64,000 nucleotides of DNA, taken from assembly GCA_963788965.1 (NCBI GenBank), contig CAWBIK010000006.1, forward strand, positions 1,178,001-1,242,000. Reading direction: 5' to 3'. This document shows positions 35,336 to 47,916 of this stretch, piece after piece (the first letter of the stretch is position 1; each line of letters starts with the position of its first letter). This DNA comes from QHXQ01 sp963788965. GTDB taxonomy: Bacteria; Acidobacteriota; Blastocatellia; Pyrinomonadales; Pyrinomonadaceae. The notes under the pieces were generated by a model that was not told the DNA's origin, searched no databases, and saw only the letters and a program-made list of their open reading frames with translations. The position numbers and the translations under genes are program-made.

Positions 35336-35453
35336 TTAACCACAAAGACACGAAGGACACAAAGAGCGATGACGACTGATGAATAAGCAGCTATTCATCA
35401 GTCGTCAGTCATCGTTCATCGTTTTCTTTCGTGTCTTCGTGTCTTTGTGGTTG
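35336..35453. repeat. Dispersed inverted repeat, family 1 (copy C), with a nested palindrome
   Basis: Outer arms are TTAACCACAAAGACACGAAG at the left and CTTCGTGTCTTTGTGGTT at the right. Inside is a second inverted repeat, ACGACTGATGAATA (about 35371-35384) against TATTCATCAGTCGT, around AGCAGC. It separates the UbiD and HEAT-like genes. Confidence 0.85.
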
Positions 35454-35472
35454 ATGGTCAGTTACGCAAAAC

Positions 35473-36105
35473 TCAAGGCGTTGGTGGTTTGCTGACTTGT
35501 CGCGGGCGCGTGTGTGTGTCGGTGGGTTGCGTCGTGCCGAGTCGCTGTTCGATCTCTTGTTTGGCGTGGCGCGCGGCTTCGGCGATCTGCGGATCGTATG
35601 AAGCCGTATAAGGTTCGACCTGCGCGAGCGTGTCGTTGTTGCCGATGCGCGCGAGCACTTCGAGGAGTTTGACCTGCGTGTGCCCGTTGACGCGCGGCAG
35701 GATGGCATAGAGCGGTTGCGGCGCTTCGAGTTCGGCGAGATAGCCGGCGGCTTGGTCGGCGCGTGCTGAATCGAGCGCACGCACGACCGCATAAAGCGTT
35801 TCGTCTTTGCCCATGCGATAGAGCGCCCAGTCGAGCGCGAGCCGGACGCGCTCGTTCTTCTCCTGCAAGCGATAGCCTTCCGCCAATCGTCGCCAATCGG
35901 GCACAGCCGCGCGCGCAAGGTCCTCCGCACCCTGTTGCCTGATGAGCGGGTCGCGGCTGATCAACTGCTTCGCCGCGTCCGCCGCATTCGTGCGCCCCGC
36001 GCCGCTCGGCGGCACATCATCACGCGACTGCGCGCGCACGACCAGAGCCGTGCAACAGAGACAACAGACCAGACCAAGTAATAATCGAACGCTCAGTTTA
36101 TACAT
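35473..36105 (-). CDS. Exported HEAT-repeat-like protein
   Basis: 210 residues with a signal peptide (MYKLSVRLLLGLVCCLCC onward, cleavage near VVRAQ) and a helical repeat region containing segments such as DPLIRQQGAEDLARAAV and NGHTQVKLLEVLARIGN that look like HEAT repeats. The C-terminus is Pro/Thr-rich. ATG 36105 follows AAAGG by 10 bases. It starts just 5 bases after the downstream M16 peptidase gene ends, so it is probably co-transcribed with the two M16 genes. Function unknown. Confidence 0.7.
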   Translation of the reverse strand: MYKLSVRLLLGLVCCLCCTALVVRAQSRDDVPPSGAGRTNAADAAKQLISRDPLIRQQGAEDLARAAVPDWRRLAEGYRLQEKNERVRLALDWALYRMGKDETLYAVVRALDSARADQAAGYLAELEAPQPLYAILPRVNGHTQVKLLEVLARIGNNDTLAQVEPYTASYDPQIAEAARHAKQEIEQRLGTTQPTDTHTRPRQVSKPPTP

Positions 36106-36109
36106 GACA

Positions 36110-37606
36110 TTAACCTTTGCGCTTACGCAGGACCGCACTGTTGAGATCAACTTCCGTCGCGGGGATGACTTCGACGTTCGGATACTGCTGCTTCAACTCA
36201 GGCAGAAACTCCTGCGCGTTGCCGACGATGACGACGCTCGTATCTTGCGCGCCGAGCCGCGTGCCCGCGAAGCGTTGCACATCACTCGCGGTGATGGCTT
36301 GCACGTTGTTGATGTAACGATTGATCTCCGTCGAGGCTCAGGCCGTAGAGCGCGAGTGCGCCGACCTGCGAGACGAGGCCGCTCGACGTTTCAAGGTTGC
36401 GGCCGAAGTTGCCGATGAGCACGGCCTTGCGCGGCGTCAGTTCCGCGTCGGGCAGTTGGCCGGTTGCCAGCCGGCGGAGTTCGCCGAGCAGCAGCCCCGC
36501 GACCTGTGCGCCCGTCTGATTCTTCGTCTGCGCCGAGGCACTGAACGGGCCAACGTCGCGGCGCACGTCGAGCGTGCTGCCCGCGCCATAGCTCAAGCCG
36601 CGCTTGATGCGTATCTCTTGATTGAGCCGGCCTGAGTAACCGCTCAAGACCGAGTTGGCGACGATGCCGCGAAAGTAATCTGGGTCGGTGCGATTAAGGC
36701 CCGTGCGCGCAATGAAGACGGCCGCCTGCCCCGCGTCCGGTTTGTCGATCACAACAACGCGCGGCCGGCAGCCGGGCCTTGCGCGCGGGCCGTCTGCTTG
36801 GTCGTGTTGGGCAGCAGCGCACGCGGCTTGCGCCAGTCGCCAAAGAGGCGCGTGGTTAAAGTGAACGCGGTCGCGGGCGTGATGTCGCCGCCGATAACGA
36901 GGATGGCGTTGTCGGGGCGATAGTAGGTTGCGTGCAGGCGCACTATGTCGGGGCGCTTGATGCGCGCGATGGATTCGGGCGTGCCCGACAACGGATGACC
37001 ATAAGGCGCGTCGCCGAAGACGACGCGTGAGATGACGAACCGCGCAAGCTGACCCGGATCGCCGAGCGCGACTTGCAGATCGTCAAGATACTGCTGCCGC
37101 AGCCGCTCGATCTCTTCGTCCTTGAACGTAGGCCGGCGCACGATCTCCGCGAGGATGGCGAGCGCCGGAGCGAAGCGCGCCGACATGACGTTGACGGTCG
37201 CAGTCGATCTATCCCAGCCCGCGTCCGAATCGAGCGACCCGCCCAAAGCTTCGATGGCTTCGGCGATTTCGGGGGCGCTGCGTTTGTCCGTGCCTTTGGT
37301 CAGGAGCGAGGCAGTCATGTCAGCCAGCCCCGCGAGTGCCGGCGGATCGATCTCGCCACCGTTCTTGACGTAGAGCGTGGCCGTGACGAGCGGCATGTTC
37401 TTGCGCTCGACGACGATGACGCGCAGACCGTTTGCCAGCGTCCGTTCGACGGGGCGCGGAATCTGCGGCGAACGCGGCGCGGCGGGCGGCGGCGGTGTCG
37501 CATCCGGCTCTTGCGCGTGCGCGGGCCACGCGCACAGGGCCAACATGATCAACGCGGCGAACGGCCACAGGCGCAATGTGTGCATGAGCTTATTCTTCGT
37601 ATTCAC
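36110..37606 (-). CDS. M16-family peptidase-like protein without the zinc motif, two frameshifts
   Basis: About 498 residues when the frames are joined. Signal peptide (to about 32), Pro-rich linker, then an M16 domain pair: RTLANGLRVIVVERKNMPLV, TYYRPDNAILVIGGDI, then GYSGRLNQEIRIKRGLSYGAGS in the second half. The HxxEH site is replaced (GLADMTASLLTKGT), so it is the non-catalytic partner type. Frame breaks lie near 36765 (one missing base before GTTGTTGTGATC) and near 36320 (an extra G in GACGGAGATC). Its start overlaps the end of the upstream active M16 gene by four bases, a standard coupled pair. Confidence 0.82.
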
Positions 37607-39024
37607 TTCGCCGGGCCTCCTTCGCGTGTGGCGCGTCGTTCATTATGTTGCAGTGCGCCCGTCGTGCCGCCTGTGCGCGCGGACTCCGGCAGATACGTGA
37701 GCACGAGGCGGTTCGCATCCGTGAAGTATTTCTTCATAACGCGTTGCACGTCCGCCGCGCTGACGGCTTGCAGGCGCGCAAGGTCTGTGTTGACGCGACC
37801 GGGATCGCCTAACAACACGGCCGCTTCGCCGAGCGCAAGCGCCTTGCCGTTGTTCGTCTCGCGCTCGCGCAGTTGATTCGTGACGAGTTGATTCTTGGCC
37901 TTTTCGAGTTCGGCCGCCGAGACGGGCGCGTCTTGCAGTTTCTTGATCTCGGCGGCGAGCGCGCGTTCGGCCTCGGCCGGTTGCTTCTCGCTGGCGAGGA
38001 TGGCGTAGAGTTTGAAGACGCTCACGTCTTCGCGCAGGTCGATGTACGTGTTCGCGGTCTGCGCGAGTTGCTGTTCATAGACCAGCGAACGATAGAGGCG
38101 CGACGACTCGCCGGCCGATAGCAGTACGTCCGCGACGCGCAAAGCTTCGGAGTCCGGGTCGATCTTCGGCGGGATCAGATAGGTGAACGCGACCGCGGGC
38201 AGCGGCACGTTCGAGCCGTACTCGGTGATGCGCGTCTCGCCCGTGCGCGGCGGCTCTTGCACCTGCACGCGCGGCAGCGGCGCGGCCGGCTCGGTGATGC
38301 GCGCGAAATATTTGTCCACCCACGCGTCGAGTTGGCGCTGATCGAAGTCGCCGACGACGACGAGCGTGGCGTTGGCCGGGCGATAGAAAGAGGCGTGGAA
38401 CGCGCGCACGTCGGCGAGCGCCGCCGCGTCTAAATCTTCGATGCTGCCGATGGTCGGGCGACGATACGGGTGCTTAGTAAACGACTTCTGATCGAGCAGA
38501 TATTGAAAGCGGCCGTAGGGCGGCGCAAGGACGCTGGAACGAAACTCTTCTTTGACGACCTCGCGCTCGGATTTGAAGTTGCCATCGTCCACGTTGAGCG
38601 CGGCGAGGCGGTCGGACTCGGCCCAGAGCAGCGTCTCCAAGTAGTTCGATGGCACGACCTCGTAATAGACGGTCACGTCGTCGGACGTAAACGCGTTGTT
38701 AAAGCCGCCCACGTCTTCCGTCAACCGATCAAGCATCTCGGACTTCATGTGCTTCGTGCTTTTGAACATGAGATGCTCGAACAGGTGTGCGAAGCCGCTG
38801 CGGCTCTCAGGGTCGTCCTTCGAGCCGACGTGATACCAGACCTGTATGGCGACGGTCGGGCTGGCCGTATCAACCGCGCTCAGCACATGCAGTTTGTTAG
38901 CGAGCACGCGCTCTTTGAAGTTGAGGCGCGGCATGGCAACCCGCTGCGCGGACGTGTGCGGGCCGAGCGCCACTGCGGCCAGCAGCAACGCGCCCACCAA
39001 CATGATGACTGAGAAACGACGCAT
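37603..39024 (-). CDS. M16-family zinc metallopeptidase (insulinase/pitrilysin type)
   Basis: 473 residues, exported (signal to about residue 26). Inverted zinc motif H80-x-x-E83-H84 in FAHLFEHLMFKST with the third Glu ligand in REVVKEEF. The second domain contains SAGESSRLYRSLVYEQQLA. Such peptidases degrade peptides in the periplasm; together with the inactive partner encoded downstream it likely forms the usual heterodimer. ATG 39024 fits the signal peptide; a frame open to 39072 adds an unlikely N-terminus. The 270 bases upstream are shared with a divergent gene. Confidence 0.9.
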   Translation of the reverse strand: MRRFSVIMLVGALLLAAVALGPHTSAQRVAMPRLNFKERVLANKLHVLSAVDTASPTVAIQVWYHVGSKDDPESRSGFAHLFEHLMFKSTKHMKSEMLDRLTEDVGGFNNAFTSDDVTVYYEVVPSNYLETLLWAESDRLAALNVDDGNFKSEREVVKEEFRSSVLAPPYGRFQYLLDQKSFTKHPYRRPTIGSIEDLDAAALADVRAFHASFYRPANATLVVVGDFDQRQLDAWVDKYFARITEPAAPLPRVQVQEPPRTGETRITEYGSNVPLPAVAFTYLIPPKIDPDSEALRVADVLLSAGESSRLYRSLVYEQQLAQTANTYIDLREDVSVFKLYAILASEKQPAEAERALAAEIKKLQDAPVSAAELEKAKNQLVTNQLRERETNNGKALALGEAAVLLGDPGRVNTDLARLQAVSAADVQRVMKKYFTDANRLVLTYLPESARTGGTTGALQHNERRATREGGPAK

Positions 39025-39294
39025 AAGAGTTCGCCCCCGTTCGAGCTTCGTAGCGGTTCGCATGACCGACAAAGGAGAGATGACAACGGCGCACGGGCCC
39101 GCCCGCTATGATGCCCTTGCCGGCCGAGCCTGTTGCACCGCACGTTCGGAATTTTGCCCGCGCCGTAAATCTTAGTATAAAATGGCGCGTGTAGGCGACT
39201 GCGCGCGGGGACCGCTGGAGAAGTTGCAGGTGCGGTCAGACTACGCGGTCGCTTAAGTTTTTTTTTGCCGGGCTGTGCTGGTGCGCCTGTTCGT

Positions 39295-40916
39295 ATGACA
39301 AATGGTTTAGTTATTCACATCGAGGTCGGCGCTGAGCGGCACACGGAAGTGTTAGCTCAAGAACGTATCCGTATCGGCACAAGCCCGGACTGCGATCTGA
39401 AGTTGTTGCCCGACATCATCCCGCACGCGCCCGCGCTCCTCGTCGAGATCGCTTATAGAAACGGCCGCTATCGCGTCGTTGACTTCGATCAAACACTCGC
39501 GCTCACGCATAACGACCGCCCCTTGAAGGCCGGGCAAGAACTGGCCGACGGCGATCAACTGCATCTGGCCGAGACGGAGTTGACGCTCCAATTCTTCCCC
39601 TTGAGTGCGCCGCCTACGCTCGTGCCCGAACGCAGTCGCGGCGTGCTGGTCGCGCCTTTCATCGAAGACGCGGCCATCGAAGCGGCGGCGACCGCGCGGC
39701 GCGACGATGCGAAAGTTTTCTTGCGCGAGTTCACGCGCGAACTGCTGCGCGAGATCAAGCTCAGCACTAAATTCATCATCCTGTTGTTCGCCCTCGCGCT
39801 CGGCGGCGGCACGCTCTATCTCGGCTTCGCTTTCTATAAAGAGTTGAAGCAGAGTCGTCGTCAGATCGAAGCGCAGAACCAGCAGATCGGGCAGATGAAC
39901 AAGCAGATCAGCGCCTCGCAAGATCAGTTCAAGCAAGTTGACAAGCGCAATCAAGACATCATGAACAGCCTATCGCTCGCGCCGAAGTTGCGCAGCGAGT
40001 ACGGCGGCGGCGTCTGTCTGATCGCGGGCACATACATCTTCGTCGAGACGGGCACGGGTCGCCCCTTGCGCTACCCGGCAGCGCAGCCGACACCCACGGA
40101 CACCGCCGCGCCCACGGACGGCGAACAGCCGCCGCTCTTGACGCCGGAAGGCAGCGGCCCCGTCGCCGAGTTTCCTTACGTCGGCACGGGCTTTCATGTG
40201 GGCGGCGGGTTCGTCGTGACCAATCGCCACGTCGCAGTCGATCCGTGGGTCGCGGACGAACGCGCGATGGTCTTCGGCAGCAGCGTTTCGGGTCGCCCGC
40301 GCCTGATCAAACTCACGGCTTACTTCCCCGGCCTCAAGCAACCGTTGACGCTGCGGCTCAAACAATCTTCGACGCGCGACGACGTGGCCGTCTGTTCGTT
40401 GGACGTGGCGGAAGTGCCGACCTCAATACCTGTGCTGCCGCTCGACAGCGACACGGACGCGGCCGTGGTCGGCAAGCAAGTCTTGCTGATGGGCTACCCA
40501 TCGGGCCGGATCGCATCCTCGCGTCGCTGCCGGACGACGAAGCCAACAACATCAAGCAACGCTTCGGCGCATCCGTTGACGTGCTGGTCGGGCGACTCGC
40601 GGAGTTGAACTTGATCAAGCCGCTGACGACGCAAGGGCACATCACAGATTACGAAGCGCATCGTATCATCTACGACGCACGCACGGCCGAGGGCGGATCG
40701 GGTGCGCCGTTATTCGGTCAATCGGGGCGCGTCATCGGCGTCAACTTCGCCATCTTCACCGAACTGCAAGACGCAAACTTCGCCGTGCCCGTCCGCTATG
40801 CCATCACGCTCCTGCAACGCGCCGGTTGGAAACCCGCCGCGCCCGAAGCCGACGCCGCCGCCAACACCAACGCCGCGCCCAAAGACGCACGCCCTAGCGC
40901 CTCTGCAACCAATTGA
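39295..40916 (+). CDS. Membrane protein with FHA-like domain and trypsin-like protease domain, frameshifted
   Basis: About 540 residues after correction. An N-terminal FHA-like domain (about 1-100, IRIGTSPDCDLKLL) is followed by a membrane helix (about 163-183), a short coiled coil (QSRRQIEAQNQQIGQMNKQI) and a trypsin/DegP-like domain. The triad reads as His in VVTNRHVAV, Asp in STRDDVAVCSL and Ser in GGSGAPLFG. The Ser half is in a different frame: one C appears to be missing near 40505 (TCGGGCCGGATC). The layout suggests cytoplasmic phosphopeptide sensing coupled to a periplasmic protease. Confidence 0.8.
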
Positions 40917-40920
40917 ATCG

Positions 40921-40977
40921 ACCACAAAGACACGAAGATACAATGATAAAGTTTGTGTCTTCGTGTCTTCACGATTG
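40921..40977. repeat. Dispersed inverted repeat, family 1 (copy D)
   Basis: The left arm ACCACAAAGACACGAAGATA is mirrored imperfectly on the right by TTTGTGTCTTCGTGTCTT. The most degenerate of the copies here, directly after the FHA/protease gene. Confidence 0.75.
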
Positions 40978-41183
40978 ATTCGGACTGCTTGTGTCAATCG
41001 TGAAAGCGTCACAGGTACGACGGCATTGATGGCAGCATGTGGTCTATTCTCTGCCCGCCGCGCGCTGTCCGGTTTTTGACAGACGGTTGACCGACAGGCT
41101 AACCTTGCGAGTTTGAGCGCCCCCGCGGCTTGCGATCCGTGTGGGCGCGCAACCTTATTCGTGAAGGAGCACGGGGAATAGTC

Positions 41184-42888
41184 TTGTCCGCAACCGCTGT
41201 CACGGCCCACGGGCCGCACGCCGCCACAGAGCAAACTGCCGCCGCAGGCGTGCGCGCGATCAGTCGCATTTTCATCATCTCGATCCTGAGCCTGCTGCTC
41301 GTCGTGGGTTTCGGCCTGCGTGCCTATCGTTTGAGCGCCGAAGGCTTGAGCGAAGACGAGTTGAACAAGCTCCACGCGGTCGCGGACTATCGCGCGCGCG
41401 GGCTGACTTCGACGAACGGCGAGCATCCGTTTTTGATGAAGGCGCTGCTGACCGTGAGTTTGATCGCAGCGGAGCATTGGAATAGCTCCGAGCTTGTGGC
41501 CGCGCATCCCGATTGGCGCGCGACGGACGAGACGGCGCTGCGGTTGCCCGGTGTGCTGTTCGGCACGCTGACCGCGTTGTTGCTGTTCCTGCTCGTGTCG
41601 GAACTGTTCGGCCCGACGACGGCGCTTATCGCGGCCGCACTGTGGACGCTCGACCCGGCCGCGGCCAGTTTCAATCGCATCGCCAAAGAAGACACGTTCC
41701 TCTTGTTCTTCTTTCTGCTGGCCAACGTCTTCTGGCTGCGCTCGTGGCGCGCGGCCGAGGCGGGTGAACATTACTTGCGTTACGCGTGGGCAACGGCCGC
41801 GAGTTTTGGTGCGATGCTCGCGTCGAAATATTTGCCGCACTTGATCGCTATCAGCGCGAGTTACTATCACATCTTTCAACAGATTCCATCGACGCGTTGG
41901 CGCTTGGGCCGGCTGCGCTGGCTTATGTTCTTCATATTGATGGGCGCGGTCTTCATCCTCTGCAACCCGACGATCCTGCTGCCGGGCACGTGGCACGAGA
42001 TGCGTATCTTCGCGGGCGAGCAACGCATCGGGCATAGCGGTTACGAGTTCATGGGGCAGCTTTATCCGAATCAGATGTCGCTGTGGCTCAAGGGCATGCC
42101 GTGGTATTTCTATTATGTCTTCATCGCCTTCAAGCTACCGCTCACGATTGTCGCGGGCTGCGTCGTCGGGTTGCCGCTGCTGTTTACTAAACGGCTCGGC
42201 GTCGGTCGTTATTTCGTGCTCTTTTATCTGTTCTTCTGGTTCTTCCCGTTCACGCTGCTCGGCGGCAAGTTCCTGCGCTACTTCACGGTCGCGCTGCCTG
42301 TCGTCTTGATCGTCGCGGCGGTCGGCATAGACGCCAGCGCGCGTTGGCTCGCGCAACAAGCGGGGCGTCTGCGGCTCGGCGCAACGGTGCGCGGTTACGT
42401 GCAAGCCGGTGTCATCCTCGCGGCGTTGGCGTGTTCCGCTTACGCGGCCGCCGGTTCATTGCCCTACTATCGGCTCTACACGAACGCGCTCGGCGGCGGC
42501 GCAGCCCGCGCAGGCGACTACTTCCCCCACGATGAATTTTACGACGCCGCAGTGCGCGACACGGCCGCGGCCCGTGGCCCGACGTGCGCCGACAGATGCA
42601 CGCGTCGCCAGCGAGACGCCGGAACTGTTCATGCACTACGCGCACGCAGCTGGGCGCGACGACCTGCGCGCGGTTTCGCTCTCCGACCGCACGGCGCTCA
42701 AACAACTCGGGCCCGGCGACATCATTATCGTGGCCCGCGGCCGTCGCTATTTCACCAACGATGCGCTGATCACACGACTGGCCCAAATGGCCACACCGAC
42801 GGACGTGATCACAGTCGGCGACACGCCCGCCGCACGCGTCTATGTGCTCGATGCGGCCACGCTCGGCTCGCTCGCCGATCTATTGTAG
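41184..42888 (+). CDS. GT39/PMT-type membrane glycosyltransferase, frameshifted near 3' end
   Basis: About 567 residues, with some ten membrane helices. The first periplasmic loop carries acidic residues (AEGLSEDELNKLHAV) as in polyprenol-phosphate-sugar-dependent GT-C enzymes of the PMT/ArnT type, and SFNRIAKEDTFLLFFF is the typical second motif. The soluble C-terminus (ETPELFMHYAH through YVLDAATLGSLADLL) is in another frame; an extra C near 42570 explains this. The TTG at 41184 follows GGGGAA by about six bases. It probably glycosylates lipids or proteins on the outer face of the inner membrane. Confidence 0.8.
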
Positions 42889-43208
42889 TGGCAAGGACAA
42901 ACTACAGTTTTGTCGTGCGTGCTTTATACGAGCTTGAAATTGTCGCTAATGGCAACGGGCAGACGCGTGGGACGCATCGCACACGCATTCGTTAACGCTT
43001 GTGCAAAGGGGCGCGTCATGTGAGGCGGAAGTTTTGTTGATAGACGAGTTTGGTCGGGCTGCGGCATAGTTGTTGCCGCTCGATCCTGCGGTAAGATCGT
43101 GCGGTGTTCGATCACGGGGCAGATCGCAGCGGCTTGCGCGCGCGGGCGCAGTCATTTCACTCCAACCGGCGCATGTGGCCGAGCAAGAGAGGGACGAACG
43201 CTTCAGTC
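42889..43208. other. Intergenic region without recognisable gene
   Basis: About 320 bases between two plus-strand genes. Short frames here look like background. I see no strong hairpin or RNA gene; a promoter for the downstream three-gene unit is likely but not identifiable. Confidence 0.5.
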
Positions 43209-45260
43209 ATGAACAGCCTAGCCTCTACCCGAAGGGCGCGGCGCGCGGTCACGACCTGTCTATCCTGCCTCTTAATTCTACTCCCCGCCGTGCAGCTTCG
43301 CGCGCAAACGCCCGCCGCCGCAGACCCACGCGCGCAACCCGGCTTCCGCCTTGCACACACACCCGTCGCTGGCGGCGCGGAACTGTTGACCGTCTTTGGC
43401 CGTCTGCCCGGTGTCACAACCAACGAACAGTCTGAGCAAACTAAGCCGAAGTCGGCTGACAACGACGACGAAGTGCCGCTCGTCACGATCCTGCGCGACA
43501 CGCTCGGCGACACGACGCGCGAGAACGACCGCCTGCGCTACGTCTGGATGCACACCTACACGCGCCCCGGCGCGGGGCAACGTGCGGCTGCGGCCGTGCC
43601 GTTTCTCTACAGCCGCATCGGCAACAAACAAGGCGCGAGCGCCAACGTGCCGCCGCACGTGGTTGACCTCGCGGCCACCGGCAACGATGTCTGGCAGAAA
43701 CTTTTCTGGTCGGCACTGCAAACGATCCTGCTCGATCCGGCCGGCATGATCGTCAAAGCTTCAACGCGCACATACCGGCGCAACGTGGACGACTATCGCA
43801 AAGCGCACGTCATCCGCGCGCTTGCCATCCTATCGCTTTATGAAACCGAGACGGGCACGCAGCCGATCTTCTCGCCCACCGAGTTGCACGAGATACAAGC
43901 GCGGCTGATGCTGACGCAGCAGGCGTTCGGCGGCATCGTCGATGACATCTACTTGCAGCGCGTCTATCAACAGCAGACCAGCCAGTGGCTCGACACGCGC
44001 GGGCACAACTGGGAACTGCTGCGTCAACAAGCCGAGAGCAACAATCTCATCTTCGAGCCGCTCGAACTGCCCGACGGCAGCGCCACGCACGCACTGCTCT
44101 GGATCACACGCGACGAGTTGAACGCGAACCGCGACCACACTTTCAAAGGCCGCTTTCTCAACATCGCAAACCCGTGGCGCGACAAGCGCCTGCGCAAATG
44201 GCAAGGCTACACAGAGACGCGCTACTACGATGCCGAACAACGTGCGGTCGCGGCCGGCACGCCCGGTGCGCGCGCGGTCGAGTTGATCCCGCTCGCGCTC
44301 TACGGCCTCGAACATCCGAAGATTCCGATCCTGCTCGTTGACTTCCGCGACACGCTCAATCCAAAGCAGCGCGAGTTGTCGAAGCGCGTGCTCGAAGACG
44401 TAGCGCGCAACGTGCTTGCCGTCTCGCGCTTCGACCTGCCGTACTTCCTCGGTCGCACAGTCTATGACTACGTGACCGACAAGCGCGGCATGGACATCAA
44501 TCAGACCTCACGCCTGCGCGCCTACTCGCAGTTGAAACTGCTGCTATCGCTCGACGCCGCACTCGACCCCGCGCTGCGCACAGAGGTTAGTCGCCGCCTT
44601 GAGTACGTCTCGTTGAATCCGTTGGAGAATGATCGCGCGGCCGAGGTCAAAGCCGCGCGCGCGCAATACGCGGCGCTGCTCGAATACGCCCAGCGGCCCG
44701 GCGGCTTGTCCGCGCGCCTCGACCGCGACCGCCGCGCAGAGATGGTTCCGCTCAAACACACGCGCACGGAGCAGGCGCTCTTTCGTGTCGCCAACCTGTT
44801 GAGCTTCGGCCTCTACACGCACCGCGAACAGGCGTCGCCGGCCGAACAACTAACCGCGCTCGATACGACGCGCCAACTCGCCTATCACCGTCGCTTCCTG
44901 CGCGAAGTGGCCAAGACGAGCGCGCGCGTCGAAGTGCAATGGAACATCGCGGACGTGCGACGCTCGCTCGAATACGTCGCTGCGCAAGGCACACGCGCCG
45001 ACGGTAAAACGGCCGAGGCCGTGGCGCGCATCTTCGCCCGCACCGAGGACGCGGAGACGCAACGCCTCTGTCTCGATAGCCTCTATCGCATCAACAACGA
45101 AGCCGCGAAGGACGCGCTCGCACGCATCTACCGCGACGCGCAGCAAGACGAGCGTTGGCGCACACTCAGCGCCGAGTACCTGCGCCGCGCCGCCCGCGAA
45201 GACCAACGCATCGCCCCCGCCACCGCCAAGATAATTGCGACCATTGGCGGCGGGCAGTGA
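43209..45260 (+). CDS. Large exported protein of unknown function
   Basis: 683 residues from ATG 43209, which begins a clear signal peptide (CLSCLLILLPAVQLRAQ). The mature protein is soluble, with an N-terminal part containing VTILRDTLGDTTRENDRLRYVWM and a middle helical region. A C-terminal portion (SLEYVAAQGTRADGKTAEA, CLDSLYRINNEAAKDALARI) looks like HEAT-type repeats. I do not recognise the family and see no catalytic motif. The 31 bases to the phosphodiesterase-like gene and the overlap of that gene with the transporter suggest one operon, so an envelope lipid or glycan role is possible. Confidence 0.75.
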   Translation: MNSLASTRRARRAVTTCLSCLLILLPAVQLRAQTPAAADPRAQPGFRLAHTPVAGGAELLTVFGRLPGVTTNEQSEQTKPKSADNDDEVPLVTILRDTLGDTTRENDRLRYVWMHTYTRPGAGQRAAAAVPFLYSRIGNKQGASANVPPHVVDLAATGNDVWQKLFWSALQTILLDPAGMIVKASTRTYRRNVDDYRKAHVIRALAILSLYETETGTQPIFSPTELHEIQARLMLTQQAFGGIVDDIYLQRVYQQQTSQWLDTRGHNWELLRQQAESNNLIFEPLELPDGSATHALLWITRDELNANRDHTFKGRFLNIANPWRDKRLRKWQGYTETRYYDAEQRAVAAGTPGARAVELIPLALYGLEHPKIPILLVDFRDTLNPKQRELSKRVLEDVARNVLAVSRFDLPYFLGRTVYDYVTDKRGMDINQTSRLRAYSQLKLLLSLDAALDPALRTEVSRRLEYVSLNPLENDRAAEVKAARAQYAALLEYAQRPGGLSARLDRDRRAEMVPLKHTRTEQALFRVANLLSFGLYTHREQASPAEQLTALDTTRQLAYHRRFLREVAKTSARVEVQWNIADVRRSLEYVAAQGTRADGKTAEAVARIFARTEDAETQRLCLDSLYRINNEAAKDALARIYRDAQQDERWRTLSAEYLRRAAREDQRIAPATAKIIATIGGGQ

Positions 45261-45291
45261 GGAAACAATAAGCAGCAGGCAGTTGAAGACA

Positions 45292-47912
<2,621 letters not shown>

Positions 47913-47916
<4 letters not shown>

